Positions 6,657 through 14,593 of a stretch of DNA of 23,165 nucleotides are shown here, one piece after another. Source of the stretch: a virus. Position 1 is the first letter of the stretch. Each line of letters starts with the position of its first letter. The DNA lies in IMG/VR virus record IMGVR_UViG_3300042731_002549, positions 1 to 23,165 of that record; one strand, 5' to 3'. The notes beneath the pieces were generated by a model. That model was not told where the DNA came from and made no database searches. It was given only the letters and a program-made list of their open reading frames with translations. Position numbers and translations under genes: made by a program.

Positions 6657-8015
6657 CTATTCGTACGTGACTAACATGCCGAGCCACAACTGCAGCGGGC
6701 AGATTTTAAGACAAAGGCGTTCGAACTCCGCGCGGCGTGTCGTGTCCACGCTGGCGGTCGTCCCGAACTTTTCACCCCCAATATACAGGAAGTATGGCCA
6801 CAGTGCAGGGTCCGTCGGCAGGTCGTACGTGCGGGGGCGGAACCTGTACCCGAAAATTTCGCCAGCTTGTGCCAGCGGTTCGCCAGCTTGTGCCAGCGGT
6901 TCGCCTGCCTCGACGCCTGCCGTGAGTACTTTCGTGACCTTGTTCACCAGCGGAAAGCCGACCGGCGTTATGGCCTGCCCAGCTTGTGCCAGCGGTTCGC
7001 CTGCCTGTGCCAGCGGTTCGCCTGCCTCGACGTAGTACACAACATCCTGCGAGTCGTCGGCAAGCAACAGCAACGGGTTGCGGGGCGTCAGGTTGGGGGG
7101 TGGCGTATATTTCGGGTTAGGCAAGGGGGAAATGAGGGTCGCGGGGCTTTCTTCAGATTTACCAAAATATGCGGCCTGGACATAAACATCAGTGCCGATT
7201 GTGCCTGTAACCCCGTCCGCATCTCTTATAATAAGGTCACAGCCTATGTCGTCCTCATCACTGGCTAGCGTAAAAGAGTAGCAAACCAACACCCATCCGT
7301 CTGGCAGTTCAGTGTAAGTATAATTATCACCATCACCATCGGTTATATTTCTTACGAAGCCGGAGAGGAAACCGCCTGCCAGTGTGTTAACACGCCAATA
7401 TGTGGACACAGGGCCGCTACTTGCTTGTTTTAATAGCGCGCAAGCGTATATAGTCTCGCCAGCTAAGGCATTAAACCTAGACGTGCTTAGGGAAAATTTA
7501 GCGAATCCGGTGTTTGTTGTTATTTCAAAAAGACCATAATCTGGAGCGCCTGAAGGGTTCTCCCCTGTTATCGTGGTAATCTCCCCAAACCCCGCGACCC
7601 ACGCACTCGGATCAAACGGACTAGGCATGTAATTAGTGCCGGTGTACTCGATGGCTGTGCCCGGCAGGAACTCCGGCTCCCACCACTCGTGAACGTAAAC
7701 GTCGAACCCTGCCGCCTGCAGTGTGTCCTGTATGTATCGAGGCGACTGCCCGCCGGACGCCTTCCAAGCCGCCGAGAGACGGGCGAGCCGCGAGCCGGTG
7801 CCTAGCTTTTGCGTAAAGCCGAATTGCTCGTCCCACTCGTCAAGCGCGCGGGTCGATCCGACAAATAAATCGAAGTAAATCTCGCCGAGGTACTGCTCGA
7901 CGTTCTCCCACACCAGCGCAAGGCCGAGGAAAAACCGGCGCAGCGGCTTATCAGCTATAAGGGACCACGCCCTGCCGCGCGGCAACAGGTGCTTGTATAA
8001 CTTTAGATATTTCAC
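6657..8015 (-). CDS. Mu gp48-like (YmfQ/DUF2313) baseplate protein with inserted lectin-like domain
   Basis: A 452-residue protein, about twice the size expected for the family. Residues 1-118 match the YmfQ/gp48 N-terminus (KHLLPRGRAW, then a segment ending in GFDVYVHEWW). Residues about 130-295 are a foreign-looking beta-rich domain with ALAGETIYACALLKQ and YTELPDGWVLVCYSF, resembling jelly-roll carbohydrate-binding modules. After a linker carrying the repeat VEAGEPLAQAGEPLAQAG twice, the family C-terminus resumes (DLPTDPALWPYFLYIGG, LCLKICPLQLWLG). The inserted DNA is visibly AT-richer than its surroundings. The start is a GTG at 8015 overlapping the gp47-like stop (GTGTGA) with GGAGG upstream. 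It probably joins baseplate to fibre and may itself bind cell-surface glycans. Confidence 0.85.
   Translation of the reverse strand: MKYLKLYKHLLPRGRAWSLIADKPLRRFFLGLALVWENVEQYLGEIYFDLFVGSTRALDEWDEQFGFTQKLGTGSRLARLSAAWKASGGQSPRYIQDTLQAAGFDVYVHEWWEPEFLPGTAIEYTGTNYMPSPFDPSAWVAGFGEITTITGENPSGAPDYGLFEITTNTGFAKFSLSTSRFNALAGETIYACALLKQASSGPVSTYWRVNTLAGGFLSGFVRNITDGDGDNYTYTELPDGWVLVCYSFTLASDEDDIGCDLIIRDADGVTGTIGTDVYVQAAYFGKSEESPATLISPLPNPKYTPPPNLTPRNPLLLLADDSQDVVYYVEAGEPLAQAGEPLAQAGQAITPVGFPLVNKVTKVLTAGVEAGEPLAQAGEPLAQAGEIFGYRFRPRTYDLPTDPALWPYFLYIGGEKFGTTASVDTTRRAEFERLCLKICPLQLWLGMLVTYE
6861..7032. repeat. Two copies of a short tandem block in the gp48-like gene
   Basis: Two blocks 117 bp apart (about 6882-6915 and 6999-7032) share a nearly identical sequence ending in GCCTGCCTCGACG. 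Each block contains two tandem 21-bp units built around TGTGCCAGCGGTTCGC; the first pair (6861-6881 and 6882-6902) is identical. On the - strand they encode VEAGEPLAQAGEPLAQAG twice, separated by 21 residues. The spacing is in frame, so the array behaves as a protein-level repeat, not a CRISPR. Confidence 0.9.
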
Positions 8016-9208
8016 ACGACGACCTCCGCTTTTGCCGCTTCGCCCTCGCCCAGTACGTAGAATTGTAAGTCGAAGCCCGTCCCAGTGGCGCGGAACGTCA
8101 CGCCCGAAAAGGTGCCCTGTAACGCGGTTAACACGTCCTCGACGGCACCGGCGACGGCTGTCTGCGAGATGGTGTCGCGGGCAGGTGGGACCGTCAGCCC
8201 TTCGATATAAGGCGCACGGCCTCGGAAGTATTCTTGTACGGCGTTAGTGACGGCCGTCTCGGCCTGCGCGAGGTTGGGGGCTGCGAGGCCCGTCACGGTC
8301 ACGGTGAAAGCGGTCCGCGTGATTGGGTAAACGTTCACGAACGCACCTGCAGGGCGGCGACTGGCCAGCCCGTTCTCGTCTAGTTGGATGGCGGCCTGCA
8401 CGGCTTCAAGCTGCGCGGGGGTCGGTATGCCGTCAGCGCTGCCGCTGCTCGCCACAGTGGCCTCGACGTAGACGTCGACCTGACCAGGCAGCGCGCTTGT
8501 ATATGGGTACACGTTCAAAATGCCCGCAGCTTCCTCACCCCACAGTTCGTAGTCTGCGTACGCGCCCCCCTGTGGCGGTTTCTGCCAACGGTCAAGCACG
8601 CGCTGTCGGTAGGCGGCAACGGTCTCGCCGTTTGCCCCCGTCGTGGTTTGGCCAGTGACCGTTGCTGTCTGCGCCACGTTGGCCAGTGGGTTCGCGAACG
8701 ACAGCTCGTCGCCGTTGCTCATGTTGCCGATGGCACCGCGCCCTTGCTCGCCGTTCGGGTCGTTGGACGCTCTGACGGTGATCGACACGACTGGCGCGTC
8801 GAGCAGTACCTCGGCTGTGATTATATAGACGACACCTGTCGCACGGTTGACGAGCTGTGTGCCTGCGGAGAGGCTCCCTGTCTGGCTGCTGACGGTCACG
8901 TCGGCGGTTAGCTCGGCCTGCGTCGCGCGTTTAAGGTCCGTGACGCCGACCTGTCGACCCCACTCCTGCAGCGGGCGGAACGTCACACCGTTGACCGTCA
9001 CTTCGTCGTATGTTGCGGTGCGTACGAACATTTGTAAGAACGTGAACCCGCCGAATTTGTAAAGTACGACGGCAACAGCCGCCAGCGCTTTCGACAACAC
9101 GGTAATGAATGCGCGGGGCAGGAGTGCCGACGCCAAGCCGAGGCTTGACTCGACCTGTGCTTTTATGTTCGCGGCGATTTGTGCCGTCGTGGGTACTGTT
9201 GGGATCAT
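8012..9208 (-). CDS. Mu gp47-like baseplate wedge protein (Baseplate_J family)
   Basis: A 398-residue protein with the layout of the Baseplate_J family: N-terminal helical region (TTAQIAANIKAQVESSLG), a hydrophobic stretch, a middle section with RQVGVTDLKRATQAE and NGETVAAYRQRVLDRW, and the GGAYADYELWGEEAAGILNV segment typical of gpJ/gp47 proteins. It forms part of the baseplate wedges that open during sheath contraction. The ATG overlaps the gp46-like stop (ATGA), and its own stop overlaps the GTG of the gp48-like gene. The order gp46-gp47-gp48 is the same as in phage Mu. Confidence 0.93.
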   Translation of the reverse strand: MIPTVPTTAQIAANIKAQVESSLGLASALLPRAFITVLSKALAAVAVVLYKFGGFTFLQMFVRTATYDEVTVNGVTFRPLQEWGRQVGVTDLKRATQAELTADVTVSSQTGSLSAGTQLVNRATGVVYIITAEVLLDAPVVSITVRASNDPNGEQGRGAIGNMSNGDELSFANPLANVAQTATVTGQTTTGANGETVAAYRQRVLDRWQKPPQGGAYADYELWGEEAAGILNVYPYTSALPGQVDVYVEATVASSGSADGIPTPAQLEAVQAAIQLDENGLASRRPAGAFVNVYPITRTAFTVTVTGLAAPNLAQAETAVTNAVQEYFRGRAPYIEGLTVPPARDTISQTAVAGAVEDVLTALQGTFSGVTFRATGTGFDLQFYVLGEGEAAKAEVVV

Positions 9209-9606
9209 TGGGTCGGCCCTGCCTGATTAAATTCGAATACCGTCTCGCCGTCTATGTTAACGGAAATTCTAACGGCGTTCACGCTCGGGATCGTCACGTC
9301 GACGTCGACCGCCTGCGCGTACCCACCAGCAACGACCCACGACAGGTCGGAGAGGACGGCGTCCTTTATGGGTAACATGCGCGAGGGGGTAACGATTGCG
9401 GCGTTTATGGCCTTGGCTGTGCGGGCGGGGTACGTGTTGGCGGGGTCGTTCTCCGACAAGTCCCCCCACCATGGCTGTGCGTCCTCGTTGCCCCCGAACA
9501 TTGATAAGTAAACGGCTGTTTGCAGCCCGTCGGTCAATTCTACGCCCGCCGAGGTGGCTGCGATGTCCCCGTCGTTGTCTGTCTGAAAAAGTAGCACGTC
9601 GGTCAT
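9205..9606 (-). CDS. Mu gp46-like baseplate protein
   Basis: A 133-residue protein beginning MTDVLLFQTDNDGDI with GVELTDGLQTAVYLSMFGGN and an EDAQPWWGDL segment, matching the short gp46 wedge proteins of Mu-like phages (gp25-related fold). The ATG at 9606 forms an ATGA overlap with the preceding stop; a longer in-frame version from 9864 would add 86 His/Arg-rich residues that are shadow sequence of the neighbouring gene. It stands between the unassigned 172-aa protein and the gp47 equivalent, so it likely helps join wedge to hub. Confidence 0.9.
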   Translation of the reverse strand: MTDVLLFQTDNDGDIAATSAGVELTDGLQTAVYLSMFGGNEDAQPWWGDLSENDPANTYPARTAKAINAAIVTPSRMLPIKDAVLSDLSWVVAGGYAQAVDVDVTIPSVNAVRISVNIDGETVFEFNQAGPTQ

Positions 9607-10121
9607 GTGATCGTCTCCGGGAATGGCGTCGGCGTGGCCGTCGGCGGTATTAACTCGACTATAACACACGGGATCGTTTTGACGACAGCCTCGGTGGCGG
9701 CGTACAGGCCCTCGAAGCCAGGGGGCGAAGGCGACGATATGAATGCGGTGATCGCTGCTGTCATGTCTGAGTACATAGCCGCCCCGTTTACCGTTACGGA
9801 CTGGACCGCCGTGCCACCGTGTGCAGGTGTGCCGGTGGTGGTGCATGTCGCCCAATAGTCGCAAATACCTTGCGCCAGTTTAGCGACACCTGCGGGGGTG
9901 TTGTCCATTGTGAAAGCGGCCTCGAGGATCGACACGTCTCCCCCGGCGGTTAGGTCCGCACCGGGCAGCTCCCCCTCGGTGCTGTACGCGTAATATGCGG
10001 CGGCCAATTCGGCACCGATGGCGGCGTTTGACAGCAAGGGGTCGCGGTCAATGCCGCGCTGTATTTGAGCTTGTACCGCCGTCTCGCTGGGGGCCGCACC
10101 GGTCGTCGCGTTTAAAGTCAT
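9603..10121 (-). CDS. Unassigned protein inserted in the baseplate cluster (172 aa)
   Basis: Not recognised. It starts with an ATGA overlap with the spike gene and ends with an ATGA overlap with the gp46-like gene, so it is certainly translated within the baseplate operon. The sequence is rich in Ala and Thr (NAAIGAELAAAYYAYSTEG, CDYWATCTTTGTPAHGG) with a Pro-rich C-terminus (LIPPTATPTPFPETIT). The Mu tail region has no equivalent between gp45 and gp46. I have an impression of similar Ala-rich ~170-aa proteins near tail genes of other phages but cannot name a family. It may be a minor virion or baseplate assembly protein. Confidence 0.75.
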   Translation of the reverse strand: MTLNATTGAAPSETAVQAQIQRGIDRDPLLSNAAIGAELAAAYYAYSTEGELPGADLTAGGDVSILEAAFTMDNTPAGVAKLAQGICDYWATCTTTGTPAHGGTAVQSVTVNGAAMYSDMTAAITAFISSPSPPGFEGLYAATEAVVKTIPCVIVELIPPTATPTPFPETIT

Positions 10122-10612
10122 GGTATCGCAGGCCCTGTCGGTGCGCCGAGGTTGCCGACGTGGCGGTGGGTGTTGAGGCTGATACCCGTCGCGGATATGT
10201 AGTCACCTGCAGGGTCGAGCTGCGCGCCGTTGCTGAATTCGACCGAGCCGTCCGGGTTAAACGTGTTGTCCCCCGCTTCGGTGGTCACGACCACGGAGCC
10301 GTCGGCCTTTACGTGTACCGCTGCGACGACCGCACCCCCTTCGGTGCGCGCCGTTGCCCGGAACTCTCCCGGCTGCGCGGTGGGTTCTGCTTTCGGGTCC
10401 ACACAGCCGGACGCGTTGGGCTTGCCGTTGCGCTTGGTCGGGTCGATGGTCGCGACATCGCCAGGCAGCGGGAGGCTGTCGACGTTGGGGTCGGTCATTA
10501 GCACCGCGTTGACGGTTGCGCCGCCACCCTGGTCGACCTTGATCGACGGGTACTTCTCGCCGTTGGGACCCGTCAGGCGCTCGACTGATAGGATTAGTCC
10601 GTTTATTGCCAT
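10118..10612 (-). CDS. Mu gp45-like central tail spike (baseplate assembly protein V)
   Basis: A 164-residue protein starting AINGLILSVERLTGPNGE, an OB-fold-like N-terminus, followed by beta-repeat sequence (VHVKADGSVVVTTEAGDN, NPDGSVEFSNGAQ) that would form the trimeric triple-stranded helix of the spike. The C-terminus NTHRHVGNLGAPTGP carries the H-x-H motif that in P2 gpV and Mu gp45 binds an iron ion at the membrane-piercing tip. The ATG overlaps the end of the gp44-like gene by ten bases. In the virion it should cap the hub and pierce the outer membrane on contraction. Confidence 0.92.
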   Translation of the reverse strand: MAINGLILSVERLTGPNGEKYPSIKVDQGGGATVNAVLMTDPNVDSLPLPGDVATIDPTKRNGKPNASGCVDPKAEPTAQPGEFRATARTEGGAVVAAVHVKADGSVVVTTEAGDNTFNPDGSVEFSNGAQLDPAGDYISATGISLNTHRHVGNLGAPTGPAIP

Positions 10613-11808
10613 GGTAGCCTCGCAGGTACTCCCCCCGCGAACGACTCAGGCAGGACAAGGACGAGGGTCGCTACGTCTTGTCTGCGGAACGTCACGGAGC
10701 GGATCAAAAAATTGTATGGTTGGTAAATCATAGCACCGGGCGCGGTCACGGTCACGGTGTCCCCTGGTTCCCACAGGCCGCCCGCTTCGTTGCGCCACGT
10801 TGACACCTCGACGGAATACTCGACGGAGCTGGCCAGCATACGGCCGAACGCCGCCTCGGTGGCGGCTTGGAGTTCCCCGGCAGCTAGGTCCGGCAGGTCG
10901 ACGGTTTTGGGTCTCATAATATTACGCGCAAAAGGGTTTTTAACTGTTGACTGCTGCCCCCCTTCGTTGCCGACGTCGGCGGGTTCGATGCCGGTCACGT
11001 CGCTGTAGTACGCCTGCGGGTTGAACTGCGGCGCGGCGGATAACATCGGAGACGATCCTGCGGTCAACCGAGCAACGGGCACCGACGCCGCAGGCTTGCG
11101 GAACACCAGCGCACCGGCTGTCGTGTTGCCCACTACAAGGCCCCGCTGTTTTGCCAGCTTTATCAGAAACGACAGCACCGTGTCCGTCGGGCGTACCTCG
11201 ACTTGGTCGAAAGTGGCACCCGCACTGCTCTCGAATATTACGGGGACGCCGAAGGGGGTGGCGAGTTGGGTGGCGATCAGCGCCAAGTCTAACCCGTTGA
11301 ACGTCAACGGGAACGCCGAAGCGGGTGGCGAGCAGTCCGACAGCACGCCCGGCAGGGCGTAACCCGCGGCGGCTATGGTGCGCGGCGTGCCGAATTGAGG
11401 TGTCGGCGTCAACTGCGTGCCAGTGAAAAGCGGCGCCCCTCCGACCGTAATCACAACAGGGGCAAAAGAGAAAGGCGCGAACGTCTCCCGGAACCCCGGC
11501 TCGTCGGGCTCGAACGGCCCTGTCAACTCGTAGGTGTCTAAACTGTCTAGGCTGCGGGTCACAGTGACCGTCGACCACCTAGAATAGGCCGCGCCGTTTA
11601 TCAGGACGGCCACCTCGTTGCGCTCCGACGCCGACGTGCCGATGGGCTGGCGGTTGCCTTGCGCTGGTACGCGAAGGGTCAGCCCTGCAGGCATAGGCTC
11701 CGGCGTGCCGGGGTTGGCGGACCGCAACAGCGCCGCGTCAGTCGCTACGCCGTAGACGTTGCGCGATACTGTCTCGAACGTGTCGCCGTCGCGGGTCGTG
11801 TAGCTCAT
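10603..11808 (-). CDS. Mu gp44-like baseplate hub protein with N-terminal LysM-like segment
   Basis: A 401-residue hub component. The N-terminus (YTTRDGDTFETVSRNVYG ... GLTLRVP) looks like a LysM domain, followed by the hub body (NEVAVLINGAAYSRWSTVTV, RPTDTVLSFLIKLAKQRG) typical of the gpP/gp44 family related to T4 gp27. The ATG overlaps the preceding stop by four bases. It would form the trimeric ring on which the gp45-like spike sits. An added N-terminal LysM-like segment is common in hub or hub-cap proteins and helps join tube to hub; a peptidoglycan-binding role is not implied. Confidence 0.9.
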   Translation of the reverse strand: MSYTTRDGDTFETVSRNVYGVATDAALLRSANPGTPEPMPAGLTLRVPAQGNRQPIGTSASERNEVAVLINGAAYSRWSTVTVTRSLDSLDTYELTGPFEPDEPGFRETFAPFSFAPVVITVGGAPLFTGTQLTPTPQFGTPRTIAAAGYALPGVLSDCSPPASAFPLTFNGLDLALIATQLATPFGVPVIFESSAGATFDQVEVRPTDTVLSFLIKLAKQRGLVVGNTTAGALVFRKPAASVPVARLTAGSSPMLSAAPQFNPQAYYSDVTGIEPADVGNEGGQQSTVKNPFARNIMRPKTVDLPDLAAGELQAATEAAFGRMLASSVEYSVEVSTWRNEAGGLWEPGDTVTVTAPGAMIYQPYNFLIRSVTFRRQDVATLVLVLPESFAGGVPARLPWQ

Positions 11809-13043
11809 ACGTAGTACACCACCGTGCGCCCTGCAGGTATCTCGAGAATTTCGTCACCTGTTAGGCTGTTTGAATTTATGAAAAAGTCCAGCCGGTCGTC
11901 GACGCTGCCGTATAGCTCGGCAACCAGGTCGATGATAGAACGGGAGCGCGTCAGTGTGAGGCGCTGCTCGCGCTTTAAACTAAAAGACAGGTCAACCGCG
12001 AACCCAGCGGCGGTCGCAACGGCGTCCTGTAGGCGTTGGTAGGCGTCTCCGGTGTCTATGCTGCCCAACGCCGGGTAGTTCGCGTCGCGCCATGCGACGA
12101 CAGCGTCGAACGCCGACAGGACGTCGTCCGCTGCAGCCAGCGCGTCATTCTGCGTCTCGAACTCGCTGGTCACAATAGACAGCGCCATGGCGGCGACGGC
12201 GGCGGTCGCATTGACCTCGCCGCCCTTGAAGGCGTTAAGCGCTAAATTATCAAGGCCGGGGCTCGCCGTCGGTGCGCCGGACAGGGACCGCGCGAGGTTG
12301 CCGTACGCGTCAAGGCGAGCCGCGGCACCCCCTGCGATCTGCGCGGGCAATTGCGAAAGGCGCTGCGCTTGGAACGCAAGCGTCAGCGGCTTGCCCACTA
12401 GGACGTCGATGCCGGTATCAATGGACGCCTTCACAGCGTCATACTGCGAGAACACGTCGGCTTGTTGCTCTGCCACTTCTGACAGTGCGCCGTCGACCGT
12501 GGCTATAAAATTTTTAAACTGGTTAGCGAACGTCACACCCTCTGACACGGTGGCAACGTTGAGGCCGTCGGCGAAGTCCGCGGCGCTTGCGTCGTTGAAA
12601 GCTGCCACGCTTGCGACTATCGCGTCGGCGGGGTTGGCCACCCCGTCAGGGTACACGACGCCGGTCGTCTCGTAGAACGTCACCGCGACGACTGCTTGAT
12701 TCGCACCGCTTTTCAGGCGGTCGGTTCTGTCTACGGACCCGACAGGCACCACGTCGATTTGCCCGTATATCGGGTGCGTCAGTAGCCCCGCCCCACGCTC
12801 CGTCAGTGCTTGCTCGAAAGCGGTGGCGGCGATGTCGTAGTCGTCACCCCAAAATATCGCCTGGATAGGGTATCGGCGGCCGGTGCTGCCGAGGCTTTGG
12901 ACGTACGTGCCCTCGCCGTCTGGATACTCGAAAGCGGAGTTTTTAAAGTCTTGTGACCGGGACACGTCCTCGAAGTCGAAAGGGTGCGTCGAACCGCTGG
13001 GCGCGTCATACTGCGCGGACCGTATTCTGTCTTGCCAACTCAT
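11805..13043 (-). CDS. Mu gp43-like (DNA circularisation protein N family) tail protein
   Basis: A 412-residue protein beginning MSWQDRIRSAQYDAPSGSTH and FEYPDGEGTYVQSLGSTG, the start of the 'DNA circularisation N-terminal domain' family to which Mu gpN belongs. The family name is historical; the protein is a tail/baseplate component analogous to tube-to-hub adaptors. The middle is Ala-rich and helical, and the C-terminus (RSIIDLVAELYGSVDDRLDF) resembles a LysM-like tail. The start codon overlaps the tape measure stop (TAATGA), and the stop overlaps the gp44-like start. Confidence 0.88.
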   Translation of the reverse strand: MSWQDRIRSAQYDAPSGSTHPFDFEDVSRSQDFKNSAFEYPDGEGTYVQSLGSTGRRYPIQAIFWGDDYDIAATAFEQALTERGAGLLTHPIYGQIDVVPVGSVDRTDRLKSGANQAVVAVTFYETTGVVYPDGVANPADAIVASVAAFNDASAADFADGLNVATVSEGVTFANQFKNFIATVDGALSEVAEQQADVFSQYDAVKASIDTGIDVLVGKPLTLAFQAQRLSQLPAQIAGGAAARLDAYGNLARSLSGAPTASPGLDNLALNAFKGGEVNATAAVAAMALSIVTSEFETQNDALAAADDVLSAFDAVVAWRDANYPALGSIDTGDAYQRLQDAVATAAGFAVDLSFSLKREQRLTLTRSRSIIDLVAELYGSVDDRLDFFINSNSLTGDEILEIPAGRTVVYYV

Positions 13044-14593
13044 TAAAAGGCCCCCGATGATTCAAGGCGGATAGCTGCCGCCGTGTTCTTGTCTTGTTGT
13101 AACTCGGCGCGGCCGGTCTCGTCGCGGATCGTCAGCTCGGCGGAGCTGGTCGTGCGGCGTTCCTCGATGCTGCGTGCTGTTTGTTCGGCGGCAGTGATCA
13201 CCTGCGGGGTGTTTTGGCCTGCGCCCGTCCCGTCGGTTACTTCGACGGACGCTTTGCCCCCGAGTAAGCTGCCCGCCGCTCCTGCGATTGCCCCGATGCC
13301 GTCTTTTATCATTTTAAATGGCGCGAGAATCTTGTCCAGCATGCCCGACACGAACTCGACGCCCGAAGCGGTGGCGCTTTTTATGCTCTCCCACACGCCT
13401 GACATGGTCGCGGCGACGCTGTCCCAATTCGCAGCGAGCGCGATGCCCCCTGCGATCAGCAAGCCGATGGCGGCGACGATCAGGCCGATGGGGTTGGCTG
13501 TCAGTGCGAGGTTGAACGCGAGGACGACGAACCGCAGGGCCTTAAACAGCCCCACCGCGAGCCAGCCGGTCGCGACGAGTACTTTGCCCGCGATGGCCCA
13601 CGCGAACGTGACCACCTTGGCGACGAGCATCACGGTATTAAACGCGAGGGTCGCCACTTTCAAGGCGATCACCATGGCCAGCCAACCCCCTAACACCTTA
13701 ACGAGCCCGAGTGCGACTTGCGACAGACTGTCGGCGTTGTCGGTTATAAATTGGATTCCCTCTGCGAGGCGCTGGGAAATTAGCTTGCGGTTTTCTACGA
13801 TCCACCCGCGCGTCGCTTTCGCTAGGTTCGTCAGCTCTGGCGCGAGAGGTGAGACCGCATCGGCGGTCAGTCCGAAAATAGACCGTTTCAAGCTGTCCAC
13901 GCTGTCGTTGTACGCCTCGAGGACTTGCGCCTGCTGCATGGTTATGACGCCGTTTTGGCGCTGCTCTTTACGTAGACGCGCAATGGCGTCGGCGCTGTTG
14001 TCTGATATGTTGGCAAGTTTTAGGCCCGCACGGCTAAACGCTGCCGACGCGAGGGCGGCACGGTCCGACGCGTTGGTCGTCTCGCGCATTTTGTTGATTA
14101 GTATCTCGAAAGCTTCGGAGCTGCTGCCCGCGCTGGTGATTTGGTCGAGCAAGGCGGTGTCCGTCTTTTTTAACAACGTAACGAGGGCGCCGGAGCCTGC
14201 ACGCGCTTCGCCTAGTCGCTTCGTAAATGCGCCGAGGCTGGATTCAAACAGTTTTGTGTCGACGCCGCTCTGCGATGCGACGAAGCCCCACTCCTGCAGG
14301 TCCTCGATGGGGAAGTCTATGCGCCGGGAAGTCTTTGCGAGGTTGTCGGCCGCGTCGGCCACTTTGTTCAATGCGCGGACGCCTATGCCCGCCCCGACGG
14401 CTAGTGCGCCACCTGCGACGGCACCTGTGCGCATTAGCCCCGCGTTGACGTTACCGACTGCGCGGTTCGTGCGGCGGAGGCCACGCTCTAGTCCTTGGTT
14501 GAAGCGGCGGACGCTCTGCCCCATTTTACTAACTGGGGCGGTTATTTTATCCACTGCGCGGAACACCGCGTCGACTGAAAAACGACTAGCCAT
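13043..14593 (-). CDS. Tape measure protein
   Basis: A 516-residue protein with the expected plan: N-terminal basic helical region (SVRRFNQGLERGLRRTNRAV), extended Ala-rich helices, a hydrophobic block around residues 290-400 with repeated membrane-like segments, and a charged C-terminus. It sets tail length and is ejected with DNA; at about 0.15 nm per residue it would give a tail near 77 nm, short for a myovirus (inference). The ATG at 14593 lies eight bases inside the end of the frameshifted chaperone extension, the usual arrangement. The hydrophobic block may insert into the host inner membrane during ejection. Confidence 0.93.
   Translation of the reverse strand: MASRFSVDAVFRAVDKITAPVSKMGQSVRRFNQGLERGLRRTNRAVGNVNAGLMRTGAVAGGALAVGAGIGVRALNKVADAADNLAKTSRRIDFPIEDLQEWGFVASQSGVDTKLFESSLGAFTKRLGEARAGSGALVTLLKKTDTALLDQITSAGSSSEAFEILINKMRETTNASDRAALASAAFSRAGLKLANISDNSADAIARLRKEQRQNGVITMQQAQVLEAYNDSVDSLKRSIFGLTADAVSPLAPELTNLAKATRGWIVENRKLISQRLAEGIQFITDNADSLSQVALGLVKVLGGWLAMVIALKVATLAFNTVMLVAKVVTFAWAIAGKVLVATGWLAVGLFKALRFVVLAFNLALTANPIGLIVAAIGLLIAGGIALAANWDSVAATMSGVWESIKSATASGVEFVSGMLDKILAPFKMIKDGIGAIAGAAGSLLGGKASVEVTDGTGAGQNTPQVITAAEQTARSIEERRTTSSAELTIRDETGRAELQQDKNTAAAIRLESSGAF

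Noticed and set aside
6861-7032. CRISPR-like repeat spacing in the gp48-like gene
   Set aside because: Units are tandem, in frame and inside a coding region, with only one longer interval; no spacer array or cas genes.
9607-9864. N-terminal extension of the gp46-like protein
   Set aside because: The 86 extra residues are His/Arg-rich and lie wholly over the 172-aa gene; the ATGA overlap at 9606 gives the expected family start.
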